DNA from: Alteromonas sp. KUL49
GTDB taxonomy: Bacteria > Pseudomonadota > Gammaproteobacteria > Enterobacterales > Alteromonadaceae
Direction of reading: 5' to 3'
Assembly: GCF_006538345.1 (NCBI RefSeq)
Contig: NZ_BJKL01000001.1
Coordinates: 558,001 to 622,000 of the forward strand
Length of the DNA stretch: 64,000 bases
Below are positions 1 to 10,240 of this stretch, piece after piece. The stretch's first letter is position 1; each line of letters begins with the position of its first letter. The position numbers and the translations under genes were made by a program. Under the pieces are notes generated by a model. The model was not told the origin of the DNA and did no database searches. It saw only the letters and a program-made list of their open reading frames with translations.

Positions 1-1
1 G

Positions 2-241
2 CAGACATGGGCTGTGAAAATTACGCCAGCAGTGATGGCGCTAGACGAACAAGGCAACCTAGGTGTTAAAACTGTTGTCGACTCACGAGTACGTTTTGTA
101 CCTATTGACGTAGTTAAAAGCGATAGCGAGGGAGTATGGCTTGGTGGTCTTGGAGAGCGAGCAGATATAATAACGCTAGGTCATGGTTACGTTAGAGACG
201 GTGATATTGTTGAAGCCAGTTACGCCGATGGCAGCGAGTAA
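2..241 (+). CDS. RND efflux periplasmic adaptor (HlyD/MFP family), C-terminal end only
   Basis: This is an open frame running in from the left edge with no start in the window, so only about the last 79 residues are present. It ends 11 bases before an RND pump gene, which is the usual adaptor-pump operon order. The visible part (ending GDIVEASYADGSE) reads like the membrane-proximal end of a membrane fusion protein: short beta strands with a GLGERADIITLGHGYVRDGD segment typical of the last barrel. In the family this subunit links the inner-membrane pump to an outer-membrane channel. Family assignment rests mainly on context; the lipoyl and hairpin domains are outside the window. Confidence 0.75.
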   Translation, partial: QTWAVKITPAVMALDEQGNLGVKTVVDSRVRFVPIDVVKSDSEGVWLGGLGERADIITLGHGYVRDGDIVEASYADGSE

Positions 242-252
242 GGTGTTAATCA

Positions 253-3200
253 ATGAGTAATATGATTGCTTCAGCATTAGCTCGCTCAAGAACCATTATG
301 ATGGTTTTTGTATTACTGCTCATCTCTGGAACGGTGACTTACGTTAACATTCCGAAAGAATCTAATCCCGACGTACCTATTCCAGTTATCTACGTTTCTA
401 TTATACATGACGGTATATCGCCGGAAGACGCTGAGCGCATGTTAGTAAAACCTATGGAGCGAGAGTTGCGCTCCATTGAAGGGATTAAGGAAATGCGTGC
501 CACCGCAGCTGAAGGGCACGCTAACATAACCTTAGAGTTCATAGCAGGCTTTGATTCAAAAGCCGCACTTGCTGATGTCAGAGATAAAGTTACCGTTGCT
601 CGCGCTAAGTTGCCGGAAGATACCGAAGAGCCGACCATTCATGAGGTTACGATGGCTGGTGAGCAAGCTGTAATTACTGTAGTGCTCTCAGGGCCAGTAT
701 CTGAGCGAGCCTTGCTAACCTTGAGTCGCGAGCTTAAGAACCGCTTAGAAGGTATGAAAGAAGTCCTTGAAGTGTCAGTGGGTGGCGACAGAGAGGACAT
801 GGTTGAGATCATTGTAGATCCCCTACTGATGGAGTCTTATGGCCTTGATCAGAACGACATTTTTAACTTGTTGTCTCGCAATAACAGGCTCGTACCCGCA
901 GGAACTATGGATACTGGAAAAGGGAGCTTTGCGGTAAAAGTTCCTTCCGTATTTGAATCTGTGAAAGACGTGTACGAGCAGCCTATCAAGGTGGACGGTG
1001 ATCGCGTTATTACCTTCCAAGATGTCGCTACCGTTCGACGTGCCTACAAGGACCCAAGTAGTTTTGCCCGCTTAAATGGTAATGCTTCTATTTCACTTGA
1101 GGTGAAGAAGCGCCCCGGTGAAAACATTATCGATACTGTTGCTCAGGTGAAAGCTTTAGTCGCAGCGGCACAAGAATCTGCCCTTTGGCCCGAATTAGTG
1201 CAAGTGACTTACACCGGCGATCAAAGTAAAGACATAGAAACCATGTTGGCCGATTTGCAAAACAATGTATCAAGTGCCGTGATATTAGTGGCCATTGTGA
1301 TTGTTGCCATATTGGGTGTACGCACTGCTACTTTGGTCGGTATTTCCATTCCAGGATCGTTCCTTACTGGCATTCTTCTGCTCTCCATGTTTGGGTATAC
1401 CATGAATATGGTGGTGCTATTTTCCTTAATCATGGCTGTGGGCATGCTGGTGGATGGCGCCATTGTGGTGACTGAATATGCCGATCGCTGCATGAGCGAG
1501 GGTATGGATAGAAAGCAAGCGTATGCTAAAGCGGCTCAACGTATGGCGTGGCCCATTATTGCTTCTACTGCGACCACGCTAGCGGCATTTGCCCCCTTAA
1601 TGTTTTGGCCTGGCATGATGGGTGAGTTCATGAAGTACTTGCCCTTCACCTTGATAGCGGTATTGTCTGCCTCGTTGTTAATGGCCCTCATTTTTGTACC
1701 TACTCTTGGTTCGCTTATCGGTAAGCCTCGCTACGTGACACCTCAAGCACGCAAAGAAATGATGCAAGCTGAGGAAGGCGAAGTAACTTCGCTCTCGGGG
1801 TTTACTGGCAAATACGTTCGCACTCTCGCTGTCGCCATTAGACACCCATGGAAAGTACTCGCAGGGGCTATTGTGATTTCCGTATTGTCATATTCTGCAT
1901 ATATCGCCTCAGGTTTGGGTAGCGAATTCTTCCCTCATGTGGACAGCACGGGTGTGAATATAACAGTGCGTACTACAGGTGACCTATCGATCTACGAGAA
2001 AGACCAATACGTTCGTGAAGTGGAAAGCCGATTGATGGACATGGAAGAGGTTGAAACACTCTATGCTCGGACGGGCGGTGACAATCAAATTGGTTATATT
2101 CGACTTAACTTAGTGGATTGGCAATTGCGCAGACACTCCGATGATGTAATGGAGGAGGTACGCAACAGGCTATCGAATTTGCCGGGGTTAGATCTGGAAA
2201 TAGCACCTGATGAAAACGGACCTCAACAAGGGAAAGACTTACAAGTAGAATTGTCATCCCGATATCCAGAACTACTCAGTGAGACCGCGCTAACTATTCG
2301 CGCGGCGCTTGAGCAAGATGGTCGATTTACCGCAATAGGTGACACGGCGAATAAGCCGGGTATTGAATGGCAACTTAAGGTAGATCGCAGCGATGCAGCA
2401 CGTTTTGGTGCCGACGCTTCGTTAGTGGGTAATACTGTTCAGTTTGTCACAACTGGACTCAGAATTGGTGAATACCGACCAGATGATGTAGACGACGAAC
2501 TGGATATTCGCGTGCGATATCCAGTAGACAACCGTTATATCGGTAAACTCGATGATTTGCGGGTAAAAACTCCAACGGGAATGGTGCCTATTTCAAACTT
2601 TGTTGAGCGTTCAGCCCAGCCTAAAACCGACGTTATTCGGCATATTGACAGCAAACGAGTTATTAGCGTTGAAGCGAACATGGTTCCGGGTGAACTACTC
2701 AGTCTTGCTCTGCCAGAGTTGATGGAAAAACTACCCACATTGGGTTTAGACCCGCGAGTAGACATTACTATTGCGGGTCAAAACGAACAGCAAGAAGAGT
2801 CGCAAGCATTCTTGCTCAATGCATTTCTAGTCGCGCTTTTCGTAATGGCAATCATCTTGGTCACTCAATTTAATAGCTTCTATCAAGCGTTCTTGATATT
2901 GAGTGCCGTACTGTTCTCTACCGTAGGTGTATTTCTACTGCTCGCTATTGTGCAAAAGCCCTTTGGCGTCGTTATGTCTGGTATTGGTGTGATTTCACTC
3001 GCGGGAATTGTGGTAAATAACAATATTGTGCTTATCGATACGTACAATATCCTGCGAAAAGAAGGCTTTCCTGCCATGGAGGCTATCTTGCGAACGGGAG
3101 CACAACGTTTGCGTCCGGTGTTAATGACAACGGTCACTACTATACTTGGGTTGATGCCCATGGTGCTCGGAGTCAATATCGACTTTATTGGTCGTAATGT

Positions 3201-3384
3201 TGAAATCGGTGGGCCTTCTACTCAATGGTGGACACAGTTGGCGATGGCAATTGCAGGTGGATTGACCTTTGCGACTCTGCTCACTCTTGTACTGACACCT
3301 TGTATGCTAGCGTTGAAAGTAAATCGAGACAGTAAAAAAGCCATCAAATTGAGTCGTGCTAAAGTAACGCTAGAAGCGGCTTAA
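253..3384 (+). CDS. efflux RND transporter permease subunit
   Basis: The protein has 1043 residues, the normal size for an AcrB-like inner-membrane pump driven by the proton gradient. It shows a cytoplasmic N-terminus, a first membrane helix at about residues 12-30, a periplasmic porter half with ISPEDAERMLVKPMEREL, a helix block near 335-490 and a second block from about 850 to 1025. The relay helix reads VGMLVDGAIVVTE, so only the first acidic residue of the AcrB Asp407-Asp408 pair is present. The Lys940 region reads VVNNNIVLIDTYN, with Asn in place of Lys. It follows the adaptor gene by 11 bases and is followed by a strong terminator, so the operon ends here. The substrate cannot be told from sequence. 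Confidence 0.93.
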   Translation: MSNMIASALARSRTIMMVFVLLLISGTVTYVNIPKESNPDVPIPVIYVSIIHDGISPEDAERMLVKPMERELRSIEGIKEMRATAAEGHANITLEFIAGFDSKAALADVRDKVTVARAKLPEDTEEPTIHEVTMAGEQAVITVVLSGPVSERALLTLSRELKNRLEGMKEVLEVSVGGDREDMVEIIVDPLLMESYGLDQNDIFNLLSRNNRLVPAGTMDTGKGSFAVKVPSVFESVKDVYEQPIKVDGDRVITFQDVATVRRAYKDPSSFARLNGNASISLEVKKRPGENIIDTVAQVKALVAAAQESALWPELVQVTYTGDQSKDIETMLADLQNNVSSAVILVAIVIVAILGVRTATLVGISIPGSFLTGILLLSMFGYTMNMVVLFSLIMAVGMLVDGAIVVTEYADRCMSEGMDRKQAYAKAAQRMAWPIIASTATTLAAFAPLMFWPGMMGEFMKYLPFTLIAVLSASLLMALIFVPTLGSLIGKPRYVTPQARKEMMQAEEGEVTSLSGFTGKYVRTLAVAIRHPWKVLAGAIVISVLSYSAYIASGLGSEFFPHVDSTGVNITVRTTGDLSIYEKDQYVREVESRLMDMEEVETLYARTGGDNQIGYIRLNLVDWQLRRHSDDVMEEVRNRLSNLPGLDLEIAPDENGPQQGKDLQVELSSRYPELLSETALTIRAALEQDGRFTAIGDTANKPGIEWQLKVDRSDAARFGADASLVGNTVQFVTTGLRIGEYRPDDVDDELDIRVRYPVDNRYIGKLDDLRVKTPTGMVPISNFVERSAQPKTDVIRHIDSKRVISVEANMVPGELLSLALPELMEKLPTLGLDPRVDITIAGQNEQQEESQAFLLNAFLVALFVMAIILVTQFNSFYQAFLILSAVLFSTVGVFLLLAIVQKPFGVVMSGIGVISLAGIVVNNNIVLIDTYNILRKEGFPAMEAILRTGAQRLRPVLMTTVTTILGLMPMVLGVNIDFIGRNVEIGGPSTQWWTQLAMAIAGGLTFATLLTLVLTPCMLALKVNRDSKKAIKLSRAKVTLEAA

Positions 3385-3403
3385 TTAAGTCGATATGCCA
3401 TAA

Positions 3404-3439
3404 AAAAAAGCGGTATTGCATCATGCACACCGCTTTTTT
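3404..3439. terminator. bidirectional rho-independent terminator
   Basis: The arms AAAAAAGCGGT and ACCGCTTTTTT pair perfectly around a 14-base loop, with A and T runs on both sides. It lies between the convergent RND pump gene and the DUF885 gene and can serve both. Confidence 0.9.
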
Positions 3440-3485
3440 AGTGAGTAATAAATGAGTCACCAAATATTGAGTGACTCAATTACAC

Positions 3486-5327
3486 TTACGCTTTAGACGC
3501 TACCCACTCGTTTACTAGTCCTTCAAGCACGTTCAAAGGTACTGGGCCGCTCTTAAGTACAACATCGTGGAATTCAGGTAGGTTAAACTTGTCACCTAGC
3601 TTTGCTTTTGCAGCTTCCCGAAGCTCAAGAATTTTCAACATACCAATTTTATACGCCGTGGCCTGAGATGGCATTACGATATGACGTTCTACCATTTTAA
3701 CTGCATCAGGCTGTGGGTTTGGCGTATTAGTCACGTAATAATCTATACCCTGTTCTCGAGTCCATTGCTTGGCGTGAATACCCGTGTCAACCACTAGGCG
3801 GCATGCTCTCCAGAGCTCCATCGCTAGACGGCCAAAGTCTGAATATGGGTCTTCATATAAGCCAATCTCTTTTGGAATTAGTTCAGAATACAATCCCCAA
3901 CCCTCTGTGTAAGCGGTATATCGACCAAACTTACGGAACATTGGAATACCCTCTAACTCCATGGCGATGGCAATTTGCATGTGGTGGCCAGGAATACCCT
4001 CGTGATACGCGAGCGCTTCCATTTGGTAAGTTGGCATATCGCTCATACGGTACAGGTTCGCATAGTAGGTTCCCGGACGTGAACCGTCTGGCGCAGGCTG
4101 TTGATAAAAAGCCTTACCTGCCGACTTTTCACGGAAGGCTTCTACCTGTTTAACGATCATATCTGCTTTCGGCTTGACGATAAACAATTCGTCTAGGCGA
4201 GACTTCATGTTGTCGATGAGGGCAACTGCCTCACTGATATAGCGCGCTTTACCTTCGTCGGTTTCTTCATAGTAAAACTGCGGATCAACTCGCATAAATT
4301 CGAAGAATTCTTGCAGTGTGCCGTCAAACTCTACTTTCTTCATGATTTCACGCATTTCATCATGAATACGAGCCACTTCAGCAAGACCAACTTCGTGAAT
4401 TTCGTCAGCCGTCATAGATGTTGTGGTTGTGTTGGCCAGTGCGGTGTTGAAGAACTCCTCACCATTAGGGAATTTCCATGCACCATCTCGTGTATCAGCA
4501 CGCTCTTCAAGTGATTGAAGTGTGGCGATAAGTGACTCGTAAGCAGATTTAAAGCTACCCGCTAGCGCTGTGTTAGCTTCACTAATGAGACGATCTTTTT
4601 CAGCTTGCTCGATATCCAGTGCATTGACTTTGCGAGTAAAGTCGGCGAGTAACGTGCTCTCACCGTTATCGTCAAACGGGGCACCGGTGAGAAGGTTTTG
4701 GCTGTCAGAAATTACATAAGGATAGACAAATTTAGGCGCAATAATGCCCAATTCGGCCCGCTTCTCTAAGCCAAGGATAAGATCCGTAAATAGTTGCTCT
4801 ACACCATTCAAACGACTGATGTAAGCTTCTGCATCAGACACATCTGTAATTTGATGTTGGTTGATCAGCAATGAAGGTACCATCGAATGAGTACCAAACA
4901 TTTGGTTCACAGGATAGTTGTGATAGCGCCATTTGTGGTTAGCAATTTGGTTCTCGAGCTGTTGAACAAACAACTGGTGAGACATGGCGGTTTGTGCATC
5001 GAGTTTACTTACATCAATGGTTTTGATTCGGGCTAAGTTATCAAGCGTAAACTGATAGTTTTCTTCTGCGCGAGCTTCGGAAGTATCATCCCACTTATCG
5101 TAATCTTGCTTAATTGCCATGTACGTCTGATAAATAGGAGAGCGCATTACGCCTGCCATGAAAATCTCATCAAACATCTGGTTGGCTTTTTGAGATTCGG
5201 TAAGCTCTTGAACCTCTTGGGGGGCTGTGGTCTCCGCTGTCGTTTCGGTAACCATAGCAGTTCTCTCTGCACACGCAGACAGGCCAAAGCTGAGTGCAAT
5301 GGCAATCAGTGAAGGTTTAAATTTCAT
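3486..5327 (-). CDS. DUF885 family lipoprotein, probable metallopeptidase-like protein
   Basis: The 613-residue product starts with a lipoprotein signal peptide (lipobox LSAC, Cys19), so it should be anchored in the outer or inner membrane facing the periplasm. The body matches the DUF885 family. The family's hallmark HEGIPGHH lies at about residues 442-449 and EGWGLY at about 475-480. Together they look like a gluzincin-type zinc site with two His and a distal Glu, which is why the family is thought to be peptidase-like. Activity is inferred, not shown. It is a single gene, convergent with the RND operon and divergent from waaA across 282 bases. Confidence 0.88.
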   Translation of the reverse strand: MKFKPSLIAIALSFGLSACAERTAMVTETTAETTAPQEVQELTESQKANQMFDEIFMAGVMRSPIYQTYMAIKQDYDKWDDTSEARAEENYQFTLDNLARIKTIDVSKLDAQTAMSHQLFVQQLENQIANHKWRYHNYPVNQMFGTHSMVPSLLINQHQITDVSDAEAYISRLNGVEQLFTDLILGLEKRAELGIIAPKFVYPYVISDSQNLLTGAPFDDNGESTLLADFTRKVNALDIEQAEKDRLISEANTALAGSFKSAYESLIATLQSLEERADTRDGAWKFPNGEEFFNTALANTTTTSMTADEIHEVGLAEVARIHDEMREIMKKVEFDGTLQEFFEFMRVDPQFYYEETDEGKARYISEAVALIDNMKSRLDELFIVKPKADMIVKQVEAFREKSAGKAFYQQPAPDGSRPGTYYANLYRMSDMPTYQMEALAYHEGIPGHHMQIAIAMELEGIPMFRKFGRYTAYTEGWGLYSELIPKEIGLYEDPYSDFGRLAMELWRACRLVVDTGIHAKQWTREQGIDYYVTNTPNPQPDAVKMVERHIVMPSQATAYKIGMLKILELREAAKAKLGDKFNLPEFHDVVLKSGPVPLNVLEGLVNEWVASKA

Positions 5328-5520
5328 TTATTATCCCTGGGCATTATTCTAATTTTCAATGACTAACGTGACATTCAAGTAATTGGTATTTTTCTGAGTG
5401 GGCTATGTCGAACTATAACGATTTGCCCGCCACGTAGGTCAATTCAATTGTAGCACTATGGACGATAATAGGGAGTGACTTAAGGCTAACTACTGAGACG
5501 TGCGACTATTTGCTGATTGC

Positions 5521-5571
5521 ACGGAAATGACATATCGAGTTTGCCTTTAGCCTTTGAGGCTAATTTTCCGT
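5521..5571 (+). other. nested inverted repeat in the waaA leader
   Basis: TTAGCC (5547-5552) pairs with GGCTAA (5558-5563) and is enclosed by ACGGAAA (5521-5527) and TTTCCGT (5565-5571). It sits about 40-90 bases before the waaA start. It could be an RNA hairpin in the leader or a protein site; nothing in the sequence decides between them. Confidence 0.35.
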
Positions 5572-5609
5572 AAACTACGCCACGAGCAAAACAGTATTTA
5601 GGAAATTCA

Positions 5610-6914
5610 ATGAAAGAGGTTATTTCGCCGTATTCACCCTCATTTGTGGATGAGATGTGTCGATGGTTGTACTCTTTTGTGTTGGTTCTGTTGATTCCAA
5701 TTGCTTTCTTTGCGTTGATTCGTCGTGGTGCACTTAGAAATCAGAATCACAACAAACGCCGTTTCGAGCGATTTGGCAGAGTCGCACACCCACAGAAATA
5801 CAATGGGTATCTGTTCCACTGTGTTTCCGTTGGAGAAGTCGTGGCTGCTTCGTGTGTTATCAAACGTATTATGGAAAGCGAACCCGACACCCAAATAACC
5901 ATAACTACAACAACGCCAACGGGATCTGCTCGGGTGCGATCTATTTTTGGCGACAAAGTACATCACTTCTATCTGCCATTTGATTTACCTATGGCTATGG
6001 CTGGAATGATTAAACGCATTAAGCCCAAAGCAGTGATGATCACTGAAGTCGAGTTGTGGCCAAACCTTATTCACACCTGTTGGAAAAAAGCGATACCTGT
6101 TGTAGTAGTAAATGCGAGGATGACCGACCGTTCAGCGAAGAGTTACAGAAAAATTAGTCGATTATTTAGGCCTATGCTGCACAAAGTCACTCACGTTTGT
6201 GCTCAGGGGGAGAGAGATTATAAAAACTATCTTTCATTGGGGATAGATGAGAAAAAACTGACGCTGACTAACAATATAAAGTTTGACCAGGTAGGCGCCA
6301 CGGCCACAGCGAGATCATCATTTATGGGGCTTAACTACGGCGAGCAAAATGTGTTTGTTGCTGGCAGTACCCATGATATCGAGGAGGAAGCTGTTGTTTT
6401 AGCTGCTCAAGGGATTCGTGAAAAGGGTAGTCAACTTATTACTGTCATAGTGCCAAGACATCCTGAACGATTTGAAGCAGTGGCCAAGTTACTTAAAAAG
6501 ATGGGTGAAGATTTCGTACGAACCAGTGAGAGCACATCGTTGACTGATGGAGCAAAAACCATCCTACTCGATGAAATGGGCAAGCTAAATCAGGCATATC
6601 AAGTTGCGAATTACGCATTTGTTGGTGGGTCATTAGCGGATAAAGGGGGGCACAATGCGTTGGAGCCTGCGGCGTGGTCGGCACCCATGTTAATGGGACC
6701 AAACACCTACAACAACCCTGTTATCTGTGACTTCTTAAGCGAGCGTGGTGCGCTCACGATTGTGTCCTCATGGCAAGAAATGCGAGATAGAATTTTATTG
6801 TGGATAGAGGCGCCAGAGAGTGCAATCCGAGCAGGGGGAGCAGGGCGACAGGTACTAGACGAAAATCAAGGCGCGGTTAATCTAACGCTGGAGCAAATAG
6901 CAAAAGTAGTGTGA
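5610..6914 (+). CDS. waaA: 3-deoxy-D-manno-octulosonic acid (Kdo) transferase
   Basis: This enzyme transfers Kdo from CMP-Kdo to lipid IVA, an essential early step of lipopolysaccharide core synthesis on the cytoplasmic face of the inner membrane. The 434-residue protein has an N-terminal membrane anchor at about residues 18-37. The family block CVSVGEVVAA includes the conserved catalytic-region Glu, followed by ITEVELWPNLI and, near the C-terminus, GGHNALEPAAWSAPMLMGP. The start at 5610 has AGGA six bases upstream. A later Met (5655, just before the membrane helix) is possible and would give the length usual in other bacteria. It stands alone, with no other LPS gene in the window. Confidence 0.95.
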   Translation: MKEVISPYSPSFVDEMCRWLYSFVLVLLIPIAFFALIRRGALRNQNHNKRRFERFGRVAHPQKYNGYLFHCVSVGEVVAASCVIKRIMESEPDTQITITTTTPTGSARVRSIFGDKVHHFYLPFDLPMAMAGMIKRIKPKAVMITEVELWPNLIHTCWKKAIPVVVVNARMTDRSAKSYRKISRLFRPMLHKVTHVCAQGERDYKNYLSLGIDEKKLTLTNNIKFDQVGATATARSSFMGLNYGEQNVFVAGSTHDIEEEAVVLAAQGIREKGSQLITVIVPRHPERFEAVAKLLKKMGEDFVRTSESTSLTDGAKTILLDEMGKLNQAYQVANYAFVGGSLADKGGHNALEPAAWSAPMLMGPNTYNNPVICDFLSERGALTIVSSWQEMRDRILLWIEAPESAIRAGGAGRQVLDENQGAVNLTLEQIAKVV

Positions 6915-7257
6915 TTAGGAAGCATCGAACTAGTGCAACCTTGCACCAAAGTATGGCTTTTCATTTTTAGATCTAAGCAATAATTTCAGGTTATATCTAT
7001 TAAGCTTTTGAATAATGGTGTTTTTTATTTTTGGCTTGGTGATTGCTATCTAACGACCGACGGCGTAACTCTGGTAAAAATCTAATAAACTAAGTTTCTC
7101 TCAAGTGAAACACCAGATTACAACGTTTTCCAGGGAGAGGCACCCTGCCCTATGGTGGGGTGTCGTTCTGCTTTCATTTGCTTCCCCCCTTGTTGAACAC
7201 ACGCTTAACGTGTATTTTGCACAGAATAATAATAATAACTACCTGGTGCTAAACGAA
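6915..7257 (+). other. intergenic region with a short palindrome
   Basis: There are 343 bases between waaA and the next supported start. The only clear element is GTGCAA-CC-TTGCAC at 6933-6946, just after waaA, with no T run behind it. An in-frame extension of the next gene begins with GTG at 7105, but it has no lipoprotein-like start and is rich in Asn codons, so I treat it as non-coding. Confidence 0.4.
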
Positions 7258-8115
7258 ATGAATTTAGGCAAGCAATCCCTCGTTTTTGCTTTGGTTCTCT
7301 CTACCGCAGCTTGTTCATCGTTCAACTACAGCAGTGATACGTCACTAACTGTGAGGTCTACTCAACAACTTCCAGCCGTACTCTCTGAATCGTCAGGGCT
7401 GTTGTGCGAAGCTGATGGCATAGTGAGTCTCAATGACTCAGGAAATAACCCAGAGCTATTTTGGGTGAACTATGACGGAGCGGTCAGTAATACCGTATCT
7501 ATACCTGTGACAAACAAAGACTGGGAAGCACTTGCAGCTGATAATCGCTATATGTACGTGGCAGATGTTGGCAACAATCACGGCAAGCGAGATTCAGTAC
7601 AAATCTACAAAGTATTGAAGTCCGATCCACAGCAAGTGTCGACCATTGAGGTCAGTTATCGCGGCAATAATCCAACGCGCAATACTTCGTACGCACATGA
7701 TTATGACGCCGAGGCTATGGTGGTTGCAAAAGACCGTCTTCTTCTTTTTTCAAAAAGTTGGAAGACTAAAGTTGCCCACGTATATGAAGTAAATACGCAG
7801 CAAAAGAGCCAGACGTTGGTGCCTATTAGCCATATTGAGGGCTTGCCAGGGGTTATTACTGGCGCTGATTTTGATAGCACTGAAGACCGCTTCGTCGTCG
7901 TTGGGTATCTTTCCGACCCCTTTGGTAACTTTGATACTTTTATGGCTCACGTCAGCAGTACTTTTGAGGTAATTGAAGTGTGGCCTCTAGAAGGTTTTAA
8001 GCAGGTAGAAGGGGTGTGCATTAGCCCATCAGGTAACTACTATTTCTCGCAAGAAGCTATCGATGAACAGCCCGCAACGTTGACCGAAGCCAACGTTACA
8101 TTGGTGGGCGTTTAA
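7258..8115 (+). CDS. hypothetical lipoprotein, probable beta-propeller fold
   Basis: I chose the ATG at 7258 because it opens a clean lipoprotein signal peptide ([21 protein letters not shown], lipobox STAAC). The frame stays open back to 7105. The 285-residue product has repeated strand-turn blocks such as [37 protein letters not shown] and [15 protein letters not shown], which look like propeller blades similar to SdiA-regulated or esterase-like phytase folds. That fold call is inference. No catalytic motif is recognised. Its stop overlaps the stop of the convergent chemoreceptor gene by four bases, so there is no room for a terminator between them. Confidence 0.7.
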   Translation: MNLGKQSLVFALVLSTAACSSFNYSSDTSLTVRSTQQLPAVLSESSGLLCEADGIVSLNDSGNNPELFWVNYDGAVSNTVSIPVTNKDWEALAADNRYMYVADVGNNHGKRDSVQIYKVLKSDPQQVSTIEVSYRGNNPTRNTSYAHDYDAEAMVVAKDRLLLFSKSWKTKVAHVYEVNTQQKSQTLVPISHIEGLPGVITGADFDSTEDRFVVVGYLSDPFGNFDTFMAHVSSTFEVIEVWPLEGFKQVEGVCISPSGNYYFSQEAIDEQPATLTEANVTLVGV

Positions 8116-10031
8116 AGTTTAAAGCGCTTCACTTCTGACGATAGTTCATTGGCCAATGAGTCAAGTTGCTCACTGACTGAAACTAGGTTTTTGGTGATGT
8201 GCAGTGTGTTCTCACTTGACGCGCTGATGTCGTTGATGTTTCTGCTGATATCCTCAACCACTATACTCTGCTCTTCTGTCGCCGTAGCAACTTGTGTGTT
8301 CATGTCGTTGATTACCGAAATTTCATCGAAAATCTTTTGTAATACAACATCAATATCATTCGTTGCTGATACCACAGTATCGGTTTGGGCACGACTCTCA
8401 GTCATTTGCGCAATAGCTTGCTGTGAGTCTAATTGAAACTTATCAATTTTAATCTGAATCTCATCTGTGGCAGAAGCGGCTCTTTGTGCCAAACTTCTTA
8501 CTTCGTCTGCAACAACAGAAAACCCTCTTCCTTGATCACCAGCACGTGCTGCTTCAATGGCAGCGTTAAGCGCCAGTAGATTGGTTTGTTCAGATATGCC
8601 TCGTATTGTGTCCAAAATACTACCGATAGCGGCAGTGTGCTCTCCTAACGAATTAATGACATCAGAAACCTCGTTTATCTGTACAGACAGATTCTGAATA
8701 GCGCCCACGGCAGTTTCAGTAGCCCTTCGTCCTTCTGTGGTTCTATTGGTAGCTGCAGTTGCATTCTGTGCCGCCTGTGTGGCGGATTGAGCCACTTCGC
8801 TTATCGTACTTCCCATTTGAGTCAGTGCCGTTGCAGCTTGAATTGTCTCGTCGCGCTGATGTCTTGTGGTCTCTTCCGTCTGATGAGATTCTGCAGCAAC
8901 GTGCTTTGCTGAATCTCTCACTGATTCGCTGGTTTTAGCCACAGACGAAATAGTCTCGTGCAAATGTGCTATGAATCGATTGAATCCCTCAACAAGTCTT
9001 GCACTTTCCTCTTGTTTGGGTAAATCGATGCGTGTTCTAAGATCTCCTTGTCCTCTTCCCAGTTGCTGAAACATCTCAGCTAGTGATGAAAGAGGCTTTG
9101 TCATTGATGCCGCGAGAAATCTTCCCAAAAAGGCAAAGCCAACAGCAATAAGCAACGTCCAGATAATCATTTGGACAGTACTTGAGTTGAGTGCTTCGTA
9201 GAGTTCTGCTTCGGGAACTTGAGCGACGACGTACCATCCTGCAGTGTCGACATAGGTACTAGCAAATAGTAATGCTTCACCCTCTGTGGCACTGGTAGTC
9301 ATTGCAAAAGACTGTTGGTTGAGTAATGTACCTGCAGCTCTTGATCCCATGAGTGAGCTTAACGTAGCGTTGCCCACGACTGAACTATCTGGGTGCGCTA
9401 TGATATTACCCTTGCCATCAACAAGAAAAACAAATCCAGAGGTTGCGATCTTTACTCTGTTGAGAATAGAGACCAATTCATCAACAGATTTTGCGACGCC
9501 AGACATGCCTCTGCCATTTAACTGCTGATAATTGGCGAACAATCTATAGCCCGAATCTGACTCCTTATAAAGGCTCAGGGAAATTGCTTCACCGCTGTCT
9601 TTATAAGCGAAGAACCAACCATCATAATTATCGTTCTGTAATGTGCGGAGAAAGCCTTCTTGATTCCAATAGTTGTGAGTTTGACGATCGACAAATGAGG
9701 CTACGGTCAAATCATTGAATGCGGTAAGTTCACCAAGATAATCAGTGAGTTGTTGCGAGTCGTTTGGGTTGGTGGTGGCGCTCGACCATGCGAGAATATC
9801 TGGGTTTGAAGCAATACTGTGAGCGACGGTAAGCATAACACTTGCTTCTTTATCTACACGATTACCGATTTGTTTGAGTGTAGCGGGGAGTTGTTGAGAC
9901 TCCACATTTTCTTTAACTAGACTACGAGAGATCAATTGGCTCACTGAACCCACAGAAATCGAAGCAGCTAAAACTGCGATGATCAGAGATAGCGTAATTT
10001 GCTTCTTTATACTTAACGCGCTAAATGCCAT
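8112..10031 (-). CDS. methyl-accepting chemotaxis protein with Cache sensor
   Basis: A 639-residue transmembrane chemoreceptor. Helix one is at about residues 10-32, a periplasmic double-Cache-like sensor with [16 protein letters not shown] occupies about 40-280, and helix two about 285-305. A HAMP domain and a long signalling coiled coil follow. The hairpin tip [32 protein letters not shown] is the site that docks CheW and CheA. No pentapeptide CheR tether is seen at the C-terminus (SEVKRFKL). It is a single gene; the ligand is unknown, though Cache sensors often bind amino acids or small organic acids. A long inverted repeat lies in its leader. Confidence 0.95.
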   Translation of the reverse strand: MAFSALSIKKQITLSLIIAVLAASISVGSVSQLISRSLVKENVESQQLPATLKQIGNRVDKEASVMLTVAHSIASNPDILAWSSATTNPNDSQQLTDYLGELTAFNDLTVASFVDRQTHNYWNQEGFLRTLQNDNYDGWFFAYKDSGEAISLSLYKESDSGYRLFANYQQLNGRGMSGVAKSVDELVSILNRVKIATSGFVFLVDGKGNIIAHPDSSVVGNATLSSLMGSRAAGTLLNQQSFAMTTSATEGEALLFASTYVDTAGWYVVAQVPEAELYEALNSSTVQMIIWTLLIAVGFAFLGRFLAASMTKPLSSLAEMFQQLGRGQGDLRTRIDLPKQEESARLVEGFNRFIAHLHETISSVAKTSESVRDSAKHVAAESHQTEETTRHQRDETIQAATALTQMGSTISEVAQSATQAAQNATAATNRTTEGRRATETAVGAIQNLSVQINEVSDVINSLGEHTAAIGSILDTIRGISEQTNLLALNAAIEAARAGDQGRGFSVVADEVRSLAQRAASATDEIQIKIDKFQLDSQQAIAQMTESRAQTDTVVSATNDIDVVLQKIFDEISVINDMNTQVATATEEQSIVVEDISRNINDISASSENTLHITKNLVSVSEQLDSLANELSSEVKRFKL

Positions 10032-10069
10032 GACGTATAACCATTTTCAAAATTAAACCGGATAAAACA

Positions 10070-10095
10070 TTGAGCTATTTGTTGGTATAGCTCAA
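10070..10095 (-). promoter_or_regulatory. perfect inverted repeat upstream of the chemoreceptor gene
   Basis: The arms TTGAGCTAT and ATAGCTCAA flank an 8-base spacer, 39-64 bases before the chemoreceptor start. It could be an operator or a leader hairpin. I could not find a convincing sigma-28 promoter beside it. Confidence 0.45.
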
Positions 10096-10194
10096 GAATT
10101 TACAAAAAGAAAATATATTGTTTACGTTATTGTAATATAACGCTTTTTTGATTTAGAGAGGTATACTGTACGGACATTGACCAGTAGGTCAAGA

Positions 10195-10228
10195 AAAAGC
10201 CACTTACTCTTTGTGAGTAAATGGCTTT
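10195..10228 (-). terminator. rho-independent terminator of the M3 peptidase gene
   Basis: AAAGCCA-CTTACTC pairs with GAGTAA-ATGGCTTT around a short loop. On the minus strand it is followed by a T run, 13 bases after the peptidase stop codon. Confidence 0.8.
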
Positions 10229-10240
10229 GTAGTGATCTTA

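Noticed and set aside
7105..7257. Upstream extension of the orphan lipoprotein gene
   Set aside because: It starts with GTG without a ribosome site, contains a run of Asn codons, and would hide the clear lipoprotein signal that begins at 7258.
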